Positions 45,108 through 53,493 of a stretch of 64,000 bases of DNA are shown here, in pieces. Both the position numbers and the translations under genes were made by a program. Origin of the DNA: Zoogloea sp. (GTDB lineage Bacteria; Pseudomonadota; Gammaproteobacteria; Burkholderiales; Rhodocyclaceae); NCBI GenBank assembly GCA_023150095.1, contig JAKLLO010000001.1, positions 1 to 64,000 on the forward strand. Reading direction: 5' to 3'. How positions within the stretch are numbered: position 1 is the stretch's first letter; the number at the start of each line of letters is the position of its first letter. Under the pieces are notes generated by a model. The model searched no databases. It was not told the DNA's origin and saw only the letters and a program-made list of their open reading frames with translations.

Positions 45108-47585
45108 ATGGCTTACTGGTTTCTGGTTTCCCTCCCTCCCCTGGTGGTCGCGCTCGCCTACGGGCGAGCGCCTTTTTTTGCCTGGTTTGGGGTGGGGCTG
45201 GCGTGGATTGCGGCGCTCGGCTGGCTGGCCGCGTGGCCGGTGGCGCTGACCACCTGCGTGGTGGCCGCGGTGGCGGTGATCGGGGCGGTCTTCCTGCTGC
45301 CCGGTGTGCGGCGCGGGCTGGTGACGGCGCAGATCTTCAAGCCTTTCCGCAAGGCGCTGCCTTCGATGTCGCAGACCGAAAAGGACGCGCTGGAGGCCGG
45401 CACGGTGTGGTGGGAAGGCGAGCTGTTTGCCGGCAAGCCGGACTGGAACCGCCTGCTGGCCTTTCCCAAGCCCACGCTGACGCCCGAGGAGCAGCGCTTC
45501 CTCGATGTGGAAACCGATGAGCTGTGCCGCCTGACCAAAGACTGGGAGTGCACCCAGCAGCAGGACATGCCGGCCGAAGTGTGGCGTTACATCAAGGAGA
45601 AGGGCTTCCTCGGGATGATCATTCCCAAGGAGTTTGGCGGCAAAGGCTTCTCGGCCTACGCCCACTCGCAGGTGGTGACCAAGCTGTCCACCCGCTCCTC
45701 GGCGCCGGCCGTCACCGTGATGGTGCCCAACTCCCTCGGCCCGGCCGAGCTGCTGCTGCACTACGGCACGCCAGAGCAGAAGCGCCACTACCTGCCGCGC
45801 CTTGCCAGCGGGCAGGACATCCCAGCCTTTGCGCTCACCAGCCCGTGGGCGGGCTCGGACGCGGCGTCGATCCCGGATTCGGGCGTGATCTGCCGCGACA
45901 TCTACCAGGGCCGCGAGGTGCTGGGGATGCGCGTGAGCTTTGACAAGCGCTACATCACCCTGGCGCCGGTGTGCACGGTGTTCGGGCTGGCTTTCCGCCT
46001 GTACGACCCGATGCATCTGCTGGGCGACGTGGAAGACCTGGGCATCACCTGCGCGCTGGTGCCTCACGATCATCCGGGCGTGGATATCGGCCGGCGTCAC
46101 TTCCCGCTCAACGCGGTGTGGATGAACGGCCCGATCCGCGGCAAGGACGTGTTCATGCCGCTGGAGTTCATCATCGGCGGCCCCAGGATGGCGGGGCAGG
46201 GCTGGCGGATGCTGATGGAGTGCCTGGCGGCCGGCCGTTCGATCTCGCTGCCCGGTTCCAACACCGGCATGCTCAAGATGACCGCCCGCGCGGTGGGCGC
46301 CTATGCCCGCGTGCGCTACCAGTTCAAGACGGCGGTGGGCAAGTTCGAGGGCGTCGAGGAGGCGCTCACCCGCATCGGCGCCAACGCCTACCTGTGCGAC
46401 GCCGCGCGGGTGATGACCGCCGGCGCCATCGACCTGGGCGAGAAGCCGTCGGTGGTGTCGGCCATCGTCAAGTACCACGTGACCGAACGCGCCCGTCAGT
46501 CGGTGAATGACGGTATGGACGTGATCGGCGGCAAGGGCATCTGCCTGGGCCCGCAGAACTTCCTGGGCCGCGCCTACCAGCAGGTGCCGGTGGGCATCAC
46601 CGTGGAAGGCGCCAACATCCTCACCCGCAGCCTGATCCTCTTCGGTCAGGGCGCGATCCGCTGCCACCCGTATGTGCTGAAGGAAATGGACGCCGCCCGC
46701 AGCGGTGATCTGGCCGCCTTCGACGACGCCTTCTGGGGCCACATCGGCTACACCTTCAACAACGCCGCCCGGGCGCTGGTGATGGGCATGACCGGCTCCC
46801 ACTTCGTGGCGGTGCCGGATGGCGTGGCGCCGGAAGTGCGCCGCTATTACCAGCAGCTCACCCGCTTCTCGGCCGCCTTCGCCTTCATCGCCGACATCTC
46901 GATGGGCACCCTCGGCGGTGCGCTCAAGCGCAAGGAAAAGCTCTCGGCGCGGCTGGGCGACATCCTGTCGCTGATGTATCTGGCGTCGGCCACCCTCAAG
47001 CGTTTTGAGGACGAAGGCCGCCAGCGCGCCGACCTGCCGCTGCTCCACTGGGCGATCTGGGACTGCATGTTCAAGATCCAGAACGCCTTCGAAGGTGTGA
47101 TCGCCAACTTCCCCAACCGCTTCTTCGCGCTGCTGCTGCGTCGGGTGGTGGTCTTCCCGCTGGGCCGGCCCTACGTGGTGCCATCGGACAAGCTCGGCCA
47201 CGAGGTGGCGACGCTACTCATCAATCCGTCCGAAACCCGCGACCGCCTGACCTCCGACGTGCATCTGCCGACCGATCTGGAGGAGCCCGTCGGTGCGCTG
47301 GAGGCCGCGCTGCTGGCGACTCTCGCCGCCGAGCCCATCGAGGCCAAGGTGCGCCAGGCGATCAAGCGCGGCGAGTTCAAGCCCGGCCTGCTGGTGAATG
47401 GCGGCGTCGATGCGCTGTACGACGCGGCCTTCACCGCCGGCATCATCAGCGGCGAGGAACATCGCCTGATCCACCGCCGCGGCGAGCTGCGCGACAAGGT
47501 GATCCGCGTGGATGACTTCCCCTACGATTTCGGCCTGCGAGAGGCGCTCGCCGACGTGACCGAACCGCAGAAGCAGGCCGCCTGA
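45108..47585 (+). CDS. fadE: Acyl-CoA dehydrogenase FadE (long form)
   Basis: This is an 825-residue acyl-CoA dehydrogenase of the long FadE type, with two N-terminal membrane helices (residues about 5-65), a flavoprotein core (PAFALTSPWAGSDAASIPDSG; GITVEGANILTRSLILFGQGAIRCHPYVLKE) and the extra C-terminal domain of this class. It catalyses the first step of beta-oxidation on the membrane, passing electrons to the ETF or the respiratory chain. It begins after GGAGAC and is followed by fadI after 8 bp. Confidence 0.94.
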   Translation: MAYWFLVSLPPLVVALAYGRAPFFAWFGVGLAWIAALGWLAAWPVALTTCVVAAVAVIGAVFLLPGVRRGLVTAQIFKPFRKALPSMSQTEKDALEAGTVWWEGELFAGKPDWNRLLAFPKPTLTPEEQRFLDVETDELCRLTKDWECTQQQDMPAEVWRYIKEKGFLGMIIPKEFGGKGFSAYAHSQVVTKLSTRSSAPAVTVMVPNSLGPAELLLHYGTPEQKRHYLPRLASGQDIPAFALTSPWAGSDAASIPDSGVICRDIYQGREVLGMRVSFDKRYITLAPVCTVFGLAFRLYDPMHLLGDVEDLGITCALVPHDHPGVDIGRRHFPLNAVWMNGPIRGKDVFMPLEFIIGGPRMAGQGWRMLMECLAAGRSISLPGSNTGMLKMTARAVGAYARVRYQFKTAVGKFEGVEEALTRIGANAYLCDAARVMTAGAIDLGEKPSVVSAIVKYHVTERARQSVNDGMDVIGGKGICLGPQNFLGRAYQQVPVGITVEGANILTRSLILFGQGAIRCHPYVLKEMDAARSGDLAAFDDAFWGHIGYTFNNAARALVMGMTGSHFVAVPDGVAPEVRRYYQQLTRFSAAFAFIADISMGTLGGALKRKEKLSARLGDILSLMYLASATLKRFEDEGRQRADLPLLHWAIWDCMFKIQNAFEGVIANFPNRFFALLLRRVVVFPLGRPYVVPSDKLGHEVATLLINPSETRDRLTSDVHLPTDLEEPVGALEAALLATLAAEPIEAKVRQAIKRGEFKPGLLVNGGVDALYDAAFTAGIISGEEHRLIHRRGELRDKVIRVDDFPYDFGLREALADVTEPQKQAA

Positions 47586-47593
47586 GCTCCGCC

Positions 47594-48874
47594 ATGAACC
47601 AGCCGATCTACATCATCGACGGGGCCCGCACGCCCTTCCTCAAGGCCCGCAACGCGCCGGGGCCGTTTGCGGCGTCGGATCTTGCCACCGCGGCCGGCAG
47701 CGCGCTGCTTGCCCGCCAGCGCTTTGCGCCGGACCAGCTGGACGAGGTGATCCTGGGCTGCGCCGCGCCGTCGCCCGACGAGGTGAACATCGGCCGCGTG
47801 GTGGCCCTGCGCATGGGCTGCGGCATCGACGTGCCGGGCTGGACGGTGATGCGCAACTGCGCGTCCGGCATGCAGGCCATCGACTCGGCCATCGCCAACA
47901 TCGAGCGGGGGCGTTCGCAGCTGGTGCTGGCGGGCGGCGTGGATGCGCTCTCGCGGGCGCCGCTGCTGTATTCCGACCCGATGGTGCGCTGGTTCGCCGG
48001 CTGGATGGGCGCCCGCAGCCTGGGCGAGAAGCTGGCGATGATCCGGCGTTTCAAGCTCGGCTACCTGGCGCCGGTGATCGGCATCATGAAGGGCCTCACC
48101 GACCCGATCGTCGGCCAGCTGATGGGCCAGACCGCCGAGAACCTGGCCTTCGAGTTCGGCATCACCCGCGACGACATGGACGCCTTTGCGGTGGAGAGCC
48201 ACCGCCGAGTGGCCGCAGCCCAGGACGCCGGGCATTTTGGCGAGATCGTGCCGCTGGTGGATAAGGACGGAACGGTTTACGCCCAGGACGACGGCCTGCG
48301 CCGGGACGCCTCGATGGCCGGCCTCGCCAAGCTCAAGCCCTTCTTCGACAAGAAATACGGCCGCGTCACACCCGCCAACAGCTCGCAGATCACCGACGGC
48401 GCCGCGTGGCTGATCCTCGCATCGGAAGACGCCGTGCAGCAGCACGGCCTCACGCCCATCGGCCGCATCGTCGACACCGAATGGGCCGGGCTGGAGCCCG
48501 AGCGCATGGGCCTCGGCCCGGTGCATGCGGCCTCGCCGATCCTCACCCGCAACGGCCTCGGGCGCGACGATATCGACCTGTGGGAGATCAACGAAGCCTT
48601 CGCCGCCCAGGTGATCGCCTGCCTGAAGGCCTGGCAGAACGACGACTACTGCCGCACGCGCCTCGGCCTGCCCGGGGCGCTCGGCGCCATCGACCCGGCG
48701 AAGCTCAACGTGGATGGTGGCGCGGTGGCGCTGGGCCATCCGGTGGGGGCGAGCGGGGCGCGCATCGTGCTGCACCTGCTCCACGCCCTGCGCCGCACGG
48801 GCGGCAAGCGGGGGATCGCCAGCATCTGCATCGGCGGCGGTCTGGGTGGCGCAATGCTGGTGGAGGCCCTGTGA
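47594..48874 (+). CDS. fadI: Acetyl-CoA C-acyltransferase (3-ketoacyl-CoA thiolase)
   Basis: This 426-residue thiolase carries out the final step of beta-oxidation. Active-site residues are Cys89 (NCASGMQAID), His in NEAFAAQV, His in GGAVALGHPVGASGARI and the last Cys in SICIGGGLGGA. The stop overlaps the start of the next gene (ATGA). The length and the place between fadE and fadJ fit the FadI type, which works with FadJ. Confidence 0.92.
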   Translation: MNQPIYIIDGARTPFLKARNAPGPFAASDLATAAGSALLARQRFAPDQLDEVILGCAAPSPDEVNIGRVVALRMGCGIDVPGWTVMRNCASGMQAIDSAIANIERGRSQLVLAGGVDALSRAPLLYSDPMVRWFAGWMGARSLGEKLAMIRRFKLGYLAPVIGIMKGLTDPIVGQLMGQTAENLAFEFGITRDDMDAFAVESHRRVAAAQDAGHFGEIVPLVDKDGTVYAQDDGLRRDASMAGLAKLKPFFDKKYGRVTPANSSQITDGAAWLILASEDAVQQHGLTPIGRIVDTEWAGLEPERMGLGPVHAASPILTRNGLGRDDIDLWEINEAFAAQVIACLKAWQNDDYCRTRLGLPGALGAIDPAKLNVDGGAVALGHPVGASGARIVLHLLHALRRTGGKRGIASICIGGGLGGAMLVEAL

Positions 48875-50805
48875 TGAACCTGACGCACTGGAAACTGGAA
48901 CGGGACGCCGACGGCATCGCCTGGGCGACTCTCGATGTGGCCGATTCGACCACCAACACCCTCGGCGCCGCAGTGATGACCGAGCTCGGGCTGCTCCTCG
49001 ACGCGCTCGACCGCCAGCCGCCCACCGCGCTGGTGATCCGCTCGGGCAAGGCGGCGGGCTTCATCGCCGGGGCCAACATCGAGGAATTCACCGCCATCGA
49101 CTCCGCCGCCGCGGCGCGGGTGCTGGTGGAGCGAGGCTGGCACCTCTTCAATCGCCTGGCCGCGGTGGCTTACCCCACGCTGGCGCTGGTGCGCGGCCAC
49201 TGCATGGGCGGCGGCTTCGAGCTGGCGCTGGCCTGCCGCTACCGCATCGCGGTGGATGAGCCCGGCACGCGCATGGCGCTGCCGGAGGTGATGCTGGGCA
49301 TCTACCCGGCCTGGGGCGGCATGCTGCGCCTGCCGCAGCTGATCGGCCCGGCCGCCGCGCTCGACCTGATGCTCACCGGCAAGGGCGTGGATGCCCGCAA
49401 GGCCAAGCGCCTGGGCCTCGCCGATGAGGCCGTGCCCGCCCGGGTGATGGACAACGCCGCGCGGATGCTGGTGCGCTCCGGCCGTGAGCCGCGCCGCTTG
49501 CCCTTCATGCAGAAGCTGATGAACGGCCCGCTGTCCGGCATCGTCGCCGGCAAGGCCCGCCAGCAGGTGGCCACCAAGGCGCGCCCGGAGCACTACCCCG
49601 CGCCCTACGCGATCATCGACATCTGGGCCAATCACGGTGGCAATGCGCTGGCGGTGCCGGCCAGTTCGCCCTCGTCGCTCGAGGCGATCTTCCGCTCGCC
49701 CACGGCCAAGAATTTGATCCGCGTGTTCTTTTTGCAGGAGCGCATGAAGGGCTTCGGCAAGGGCTCGGATTTCTCGCCCAAGCGGGTGCACGTGGTGGGC
49801 GCCGGCGTGATGGGCGGCGACATCGCCACCGAATGCGCCCTGCGCGGGATGATCGTGACCCTGCAGGACCAGTCCGTCGAACGCATCGCCCCGGCCATCG
49901 CCCGGGCCGGCAAGCGCATCGAGCGCAAGTTCCGGGGCAAGCCGCGGGAGGCGCGCTTTGCGCTGGATCGACTGATCCCCGATCCGCAAGGTGCCGGCGT
50001 GGCCCAGGCCGACCTCATCATCGAGGCGATCTTCGAGAACCTCGACGCCAAGCGCGCCCTGTTTGCCGACATCGAAAGACGCGCCCGGCCCGACGCGGTG
50101 CTGGCCTCCAACACCTCCAGTCTGCGCATCGCCGACATCGCCACCGCGCTGGCCGACCCGAGCCGGCTGGTGGGCATCCACTTCTTCAACCCGGTGGCGG
50201 TGCTGCCGCTCGTTGAGGTGGTGAAGAGTGCGGTGTCGGCCGACGAGCCCTATCGCCGCGCCGCCGCCTTCGTGCGCAAGCTCGACAAGCTGCCGCTGCC
50301 GGTGAAGGACGAGCCGGGCTTCCTGGTCAACGCGGTGCTTGGCCCTTACATGTATGAGGCACTGCGCTGTGTGGATGAAGGCGTCGCCCCCGAGACCATC
50401 GACGCCGCGCTGGTGGCCTACGGCATGCCGATGGGGCCGGTGGAGCTGATGGACACCGTCGGCCTCGACATCGCGGTGGCGGCGGGCAAGTCCCTGGCCG
50501 GCGCGGATGCGGTGCTGCCCAAGGCGCTGGCCGATCGTGTGGCCGCCGGCCAGCTCGGCAAGAAGAGCGGGCAGGGCTTCTACGCGTGGGTCGATGGCAA
50601 GGCGAAGAAGGCTGCCGCGGGTGCGCCGCCGGCCGGGCTCGCCGAGCGGATCGCCGCGCCGCTGCTGGCTGCGGCCCGTCGCTGCGTTGAAAAAGGCGTG
50701 GTCGAGGATGCCGATCTGGCCGACGCCGGGGTTATATTCGGGACCGGCTTTCCGCCCTTCACCGGCGGGCCCCTGAACCTGTCCCGCGCCGGCGCAGCCG
50801 GCTGA
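48874..50805 (+). CDS. fadJ: Bifunctional enoyl-CoA hydratase/3-hydroxyacyl-CoA dehydrogenase (FadJ type)
   Basis: The 643-residue protein has an N-terminal crotonase domain (residues about 1-190, with the oxyanion region HCMGGGFELALACRYRI) and a C-terminal hydroxyacyl-CoA dehydrogenase beginning at VHVVGAGVMGGDIATECALRG near residue 307. The order is hydratase first, as in FadB/FadJ. It lies directly after fadI with a 1-bp overlap. The C-terminus ends in a Gly-Pro-rich tail (GFPPFTGGPLNL), as usual. It is shorter than FadB of E. coli. Confidence 0.92.
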   Translation: MNLTHWKLERDADGIAWATLDVADSTTNTLGAAVMTELGLLLDALDRQPPTALVIRSGKAAGFIAGANIEEFTAIDSAAAARVLVERGWHLFNRLAAVAYPTLALVRGHCMGGGFELALACRYRIAVDEPGTRMALPEVMLGIYPAWGGMLRLPQLIGPAAALDLMLTGKGVDARKAKRLGLADEAVPARVMDNAARMLVRSGREPRRLPFMQKLMNGPLSGIVAGKARQQVATKARPEHYPAPYAIIDIWANHGGNALAVPASSPSSLEAIFRSPTAKNLIRVFFLQERMKGFGKGSDFSPKRVHVVGAGVMGGDIATECALRGMIVTLQDQSVERIAPAIARAGKRIERKFRGKPREARFALDRLIPDPQGAGVAQADLIIEAIFENLDAKRALFADIERRARPDAVLASNTSSLRIADIATALADPSRLVGIHFFNPVAVLPLVEVVKSAVSADEPYRRAAAFVRKLDKLPLPVKDEPGFLVNAVLGPYMYEALRCVDEGVAPETIDAALVAYGMPMGPVELMDTVGLDIAVAAGKSLAGADAVLPKALADRVAAGQLGKKSGQGFYAWVDGKAKKAAAGAPPAGLAERIAAPLLAAARRCVEKGVVEDADLADAGVIFGTGFPPFTGGPLNLSRAGAAG

Positions 50806-50827
50806 AACCCTCCCGAGGAGCCACTCC

Positions 50828-51235
50828 ATGTGCAATCAACCCACCCAGCTCCCGCCAGGCCAGATGCCGGTCCTGCGCGTGATGCCGATGCCGGCCGATC
50901 TCAACCCGTCGGGCGACGTGTTCGGCGGCTGGATCATGGCCCAGGTGGATATCGCCGGCGCCGTGCCGGCCATCAAGCGGGCCCGCGGCCGGGTGGCCAC
51001 CATCGCGGTCAATTCCTTCCTGTTCAAGCAGCCGGTGTCGGTGGGCGACATCGTCAGCTTCTACGCCGAGATCATCAAGGTCGGGCGCAGCTCGATCACC
51101 GTCGATGTGGCGGTGTACGCCGAGCGCAACCCCGAGCACCCCATCGTCGTCAAGGTGACCGAAGCCGTGCTCACCTACGTGGCAGTGGACAAGAACGGCC
51201 AGAAGCGGGAAATTCCGCCTGAAACGAACGTCTGA
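50828..51235 (+). CDS. yciA: YciA-type acyl-CoA thioesterase
   Basis: This 135-residue hotdog thioesterase has the family motif NPSGDVFGGWIMAQVDIAGA with the catalytic Asp, and a substrate strand SITVDVAVYAERNPEHP. YciA-like enzymes hydrolyse a broad set of acyl-CoAs and may relieve CoA shortage during fatty-acid use. It is 22 bp after the fadJ-type gene and so in the operon. Confidence 0.88.
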   Translation: MCNQPTQLPPGQMPVLRVMPMPADLNPSGDVFGGWIMAQVDIAGAVPAIKRARGRVATIAVNSFLFKQPVSVGDIVSFYAEIIKVGRSSITVDVAVYAERNPEHPIVVKVTEAVLTYVAVDKNGQKREIPPETNV

Positions 51236-51259
51236 CCCAGAATCGACATCACCCTTGCC

Positions 51260-51280
51260 GCGAATCCCCAGCGGATTCGC
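51260..51280. terminator. Short hairpin after the thioesterase gene
   Basis: GCGAATCC at 51260-51267 and GGATTCGC at 51273-51280 pair over 8 bp with a 5-base loop. It begins 25 bp after the thioesterase stop, without a T run. It may end part of the fadE transcript before the FadL-type gene or mark a processing point. Confidence 0.35.
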
Positions 51281-51354
51281 CCAACCAGAAACGCCCGGGA
51301 CGTCGCGCAGCCCGAGGCTTGCACACAATGACAGCGCCCACGTGAGGAGACACC

Positions 51355-52635
51355 ATGAAGATGAAAACCATCGCCCGCCTGATCCCCCTGCTGGCCGCCG
51401 GTCTCGCCAGCGGCCAGGCCGCCGCCGCCGGCTTCCAGCTGCTCGAGCAGAACGCCAGCGGCATCGGCAACTCGTATGCGGGCTCGGCGGCCGTCGCCGA
51501 GAACGCCAGCACGATCTTCTTCAACCCGGCGGGCATGACCCAGCTGAAGGATAGGGAGGTGTCGGTCGGCATGTCTGCCGTGCGTCCCACCTTCAAGTTC
51601 GACAACCGCGGCTCGAGTGTCGGCGTGCTGGGCACTGCCGGCGAGGGCAATGACGCGGGCAGCTGGGCGTTCATCCCCAACGCCTACATGTCGTGGGCGC
51701 TGACCAAGAACCTCTACGCCGGCCTCGGGATCGGTGCGCCCTTCGGTCTGGTCACCGAGTACGACAATCCCTGGCTGGGCGGCGCCCAGGCCATCAAGTT
51801 CGACATCAAGACCGTCAATCTCAACCCCAGCCTGGCCTACCGCATCAACGACAAGATCTCGGTCGGCGGCGGCCTCAGCTACCAGAAGATGAAGGTGGAG
51901 TACATCCGCCAGGCCACGGTGACGTCGGCCGCTCTTGCCGCCACCACCGCCACCCTGTCGGCCGACAACGACGCCTGGGGCTGGAACGTGGGCGCACTGT
52001 TCACCCTGAGCCCGACGACCAAGGTCGGCGTGTCCTACCGCTCGTCGATCAAGCACGATCTGAAGGGCGACCTGTCCGTCAGCGGCCCGGCCGCGGGCGC
52101 CAGCGCGGCGCTCACCACCGGCGCGGCGAAGGCCGACGTCGAGCTGCCCGAGACCTTCATCCTGAGCGTGGCGCAAACCCTCAACGAGAAGTGGGAAATG
52201 CTCGGTGACGTTTCCTGGACCGGCTGGAGCAGCATCCCGAAGGTGGACATCGTGCGCACCTCCGGCGCCCTCAACGGCGTGACGGTGCAGACCCTCGACA
52301 CCAAGTTCCGCGACACCTGGCGCTTCGCCCTCGGCACCAACTACCGCCTGAACGAACAGGTGAAGCTGAAGTTCGGCATCGCCTACGACCAGAGTCCGGT
52401 GCAGAGCGACCAGCACCGCCTCGTGTCGCTGCCCGACAGCAACCGGACCTGGCTCTCGACCGGCGCCCAGATCAAGGTCTCCAAGGATTCCATGGTCGAC
52501 CTGGGGGCCGCCTACCTGCGCGTGGCCGAGTCGCACATCGACAACAACCAGACCGCCCTCGGTCGTGGCCGCGTGACCGGTGTGTACGACGCCCGCGTGT
52601 GGATCCTCGGCGCCCAGTACTCGATGGCCTTCTGA
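51355..52635 (+). CDS. FadL/OmpP1-type outer-membrane fatty-acid transporter
   Basis: The 426-residue protein has a signal peptide (ending GQAAAAG near residue 23) and a beta-barrel pattern closing with AQYSMAF, the terminal Phe of outer-membrane proteins. The N-terminal FQLLEQNASGIGNSYAGSAAVAENASTIFFNPAGM is the classic FadL hatch segment. It probably brings long-chain fatty acids or other hydrophobic substrates across the outer membrane. It is the last gene before a terminator. Confidence 0.92.
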   Translation: MKMKTIARLIPLLAAGLASGQAAAAGFQLLEQNASGIGNSYAGSAAVAENASTIFFNPAGMTQLKDREVSVGMSAVRPTFKFDNRGSSVGVLGTAGEGNDAGSWAFIPNAYMSWALTKNLYAGLGIGAPFGLVTEYDNPWLGGAQAIKFDIKTVNLNPSLAYRINDKISVGGGLSYQKMKVEYIRQATVTSAALAATTATLSADNDAWGWNVGALFTLSPTTKVGVSYRSSIKHDLKGDLSVSGPAAGASAALTTGAAKADVELPETFILSVAQTLNEKWEMLGDVSWTGWSSIPKVDIVRTSGALNGVTVQTLDTKFRDTWRFALGTNYRLNEQVKLKFGIAYDQSPVQSDQHRLVSLPDSNRTWLSTGAQIKVSKDSMVDLGAAYLRVAESHIDNNQTALGRGRVTGVYDARVWILGAQYSMAF

Positions 52636-52646
52636 TCTGCTGTAAC

Positions 52647-52680
52647 AACCCGGCGCCAGCATCTCCGGCGCCGGTTTTCG
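52647..52680 (+). terminator. Intrinsic terminator after the FadL-type gene
   Basis: CCGGCGCC at 52650-52657 and GGCGCCGG at 52667-52674 form an 8-bp stem, extended by AA/TT pairs around one bulged C, and are followed by TTTT. It lies 11 bp after the fadL-type stop and 13 bp before the second TetR gene. Confidence 0.75.
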
Positions 52681-52692
52681 TTTGAAGCCCCC

Positions 52693-53367
52693 ATGCCGCG
52701 CATCGACCCCACCCCCGACGCCAAGACCCGCATCCTCGACGCCGCCGAGCGGCTGTTCATGGAAAACGGCTACGCCGCCACCTCGATCCGCATGATCACC
52801 GGCGCCGCCGGCGTGCCGGTGGCGCTGGTCAATTACCACTTCGGCTCCAAGCAGGGGCTGATGGAGGCAGTGTACGAGCGTGCCCTGGGGAGCCGCGGTG
52901 GCAGCCGGGTGAGCTATCTCGACAAGCTCGAGCTGGACGCCGCCGGCAAGCCCATCGCCGTCGACGTGCTGGTGGATGCCTTCCTGTCGTCGGCGCTGCG
53001 CCTCACCCGCAAGGACACGATCTCGGGCGAGGTCTTCAAGCAACTCATCGGGCGCGCCTTCTACGAGCCCGGCCCGGGCACCGAGGCCTTCTTTCCGGCT
53101 GAATACCGGGAGGCGGTGGATCGCTACCGCCAGGCCTTCATGCGCACGCTGCCCCACCTCTCGCAGGACGACGTGGTGTGGCGCATGTACTTCTTCGTCG
53201 GCATCGTCGCCTACGCGATGGCCGGAAAGGATGTGATGCGGATGACCGAAACCTATTCCCTTGCCGATGCCGGCAATCCCGAAGGCATCATGGCCCGCCT
53301 GCGACCCTTTGTCGTGGCGGGTTTTCTTGCCCCGGAAGGCACGCTGCCGACCGCCGTCGGCACCTGA
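52693..53367 (+). CDS. TetR-family regulator of fatty-acid oxidation (second copy)
   Basis: This 224-residue TetR regulator has the helix-turn-helix LDAAERLFMENGYAATSIRMITGAAGVPVALVNYHFGSKQGLM, plainly related to the regulator at 44388. A palindrome lies between it and fadN downstream. The gene follows the FadL terminator and precedes fadN by 126 bp. It likely represses fadN-fadA in response to acyl-CoA or fatty acid, although a self-regulatory role is equally open. Confidence 0.85.
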   Translation: MPRIDPTPDAKTRILDAAERLFMENGYAATSIRMITGAAGVPVALVNYHFGSKQGLMEAVYERALGSRGGSRVSYLDKLELDAAGKPIAVDVLVDAFLSSALRLTRKDTISGEVFKQLIGRAFYEPGPGTEAFFPAEYREAVDRYRQAFMRTLPHLSQDDVVWRMYFFVGIVAYAMAGKDVMRMTETYSLADAGNPEGIMARLRPFVVAGFLAPEGTLPTAVGT

Positions 53368-53381
53368 TTTTTTTCTGACTG

Positions 53382-53429
53382 TTGCATCTAAATTCATGAT
53401 TGCGCTAAGATTTGAACAGTTGTTCAAAT
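53382..53429 (+). promoter_or_regulatory. Promoter and TetR-type operator of fadN
   Basis: TTGCAT at 53382-53387 and TAAGAT at 53406-53411 form a -35/-10 pair with an 18-bp spacer. The 20-bp palindrome ATTTGAACAGTTGTTCAAAT (53410-53429) overlaps the start point. Its core GAAC-AGTT-GTTC has the same layout as AAAC-GACT-GTTT at 44339-44350 but with different half-sites. Confidence 0.7.
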
Positions 53430-53493
53430 TTATTGCGGGATTCCTGAACCATAAAGCCGGCCCACCCATGGGCCGCATCTGAAGGAGGAGCAA

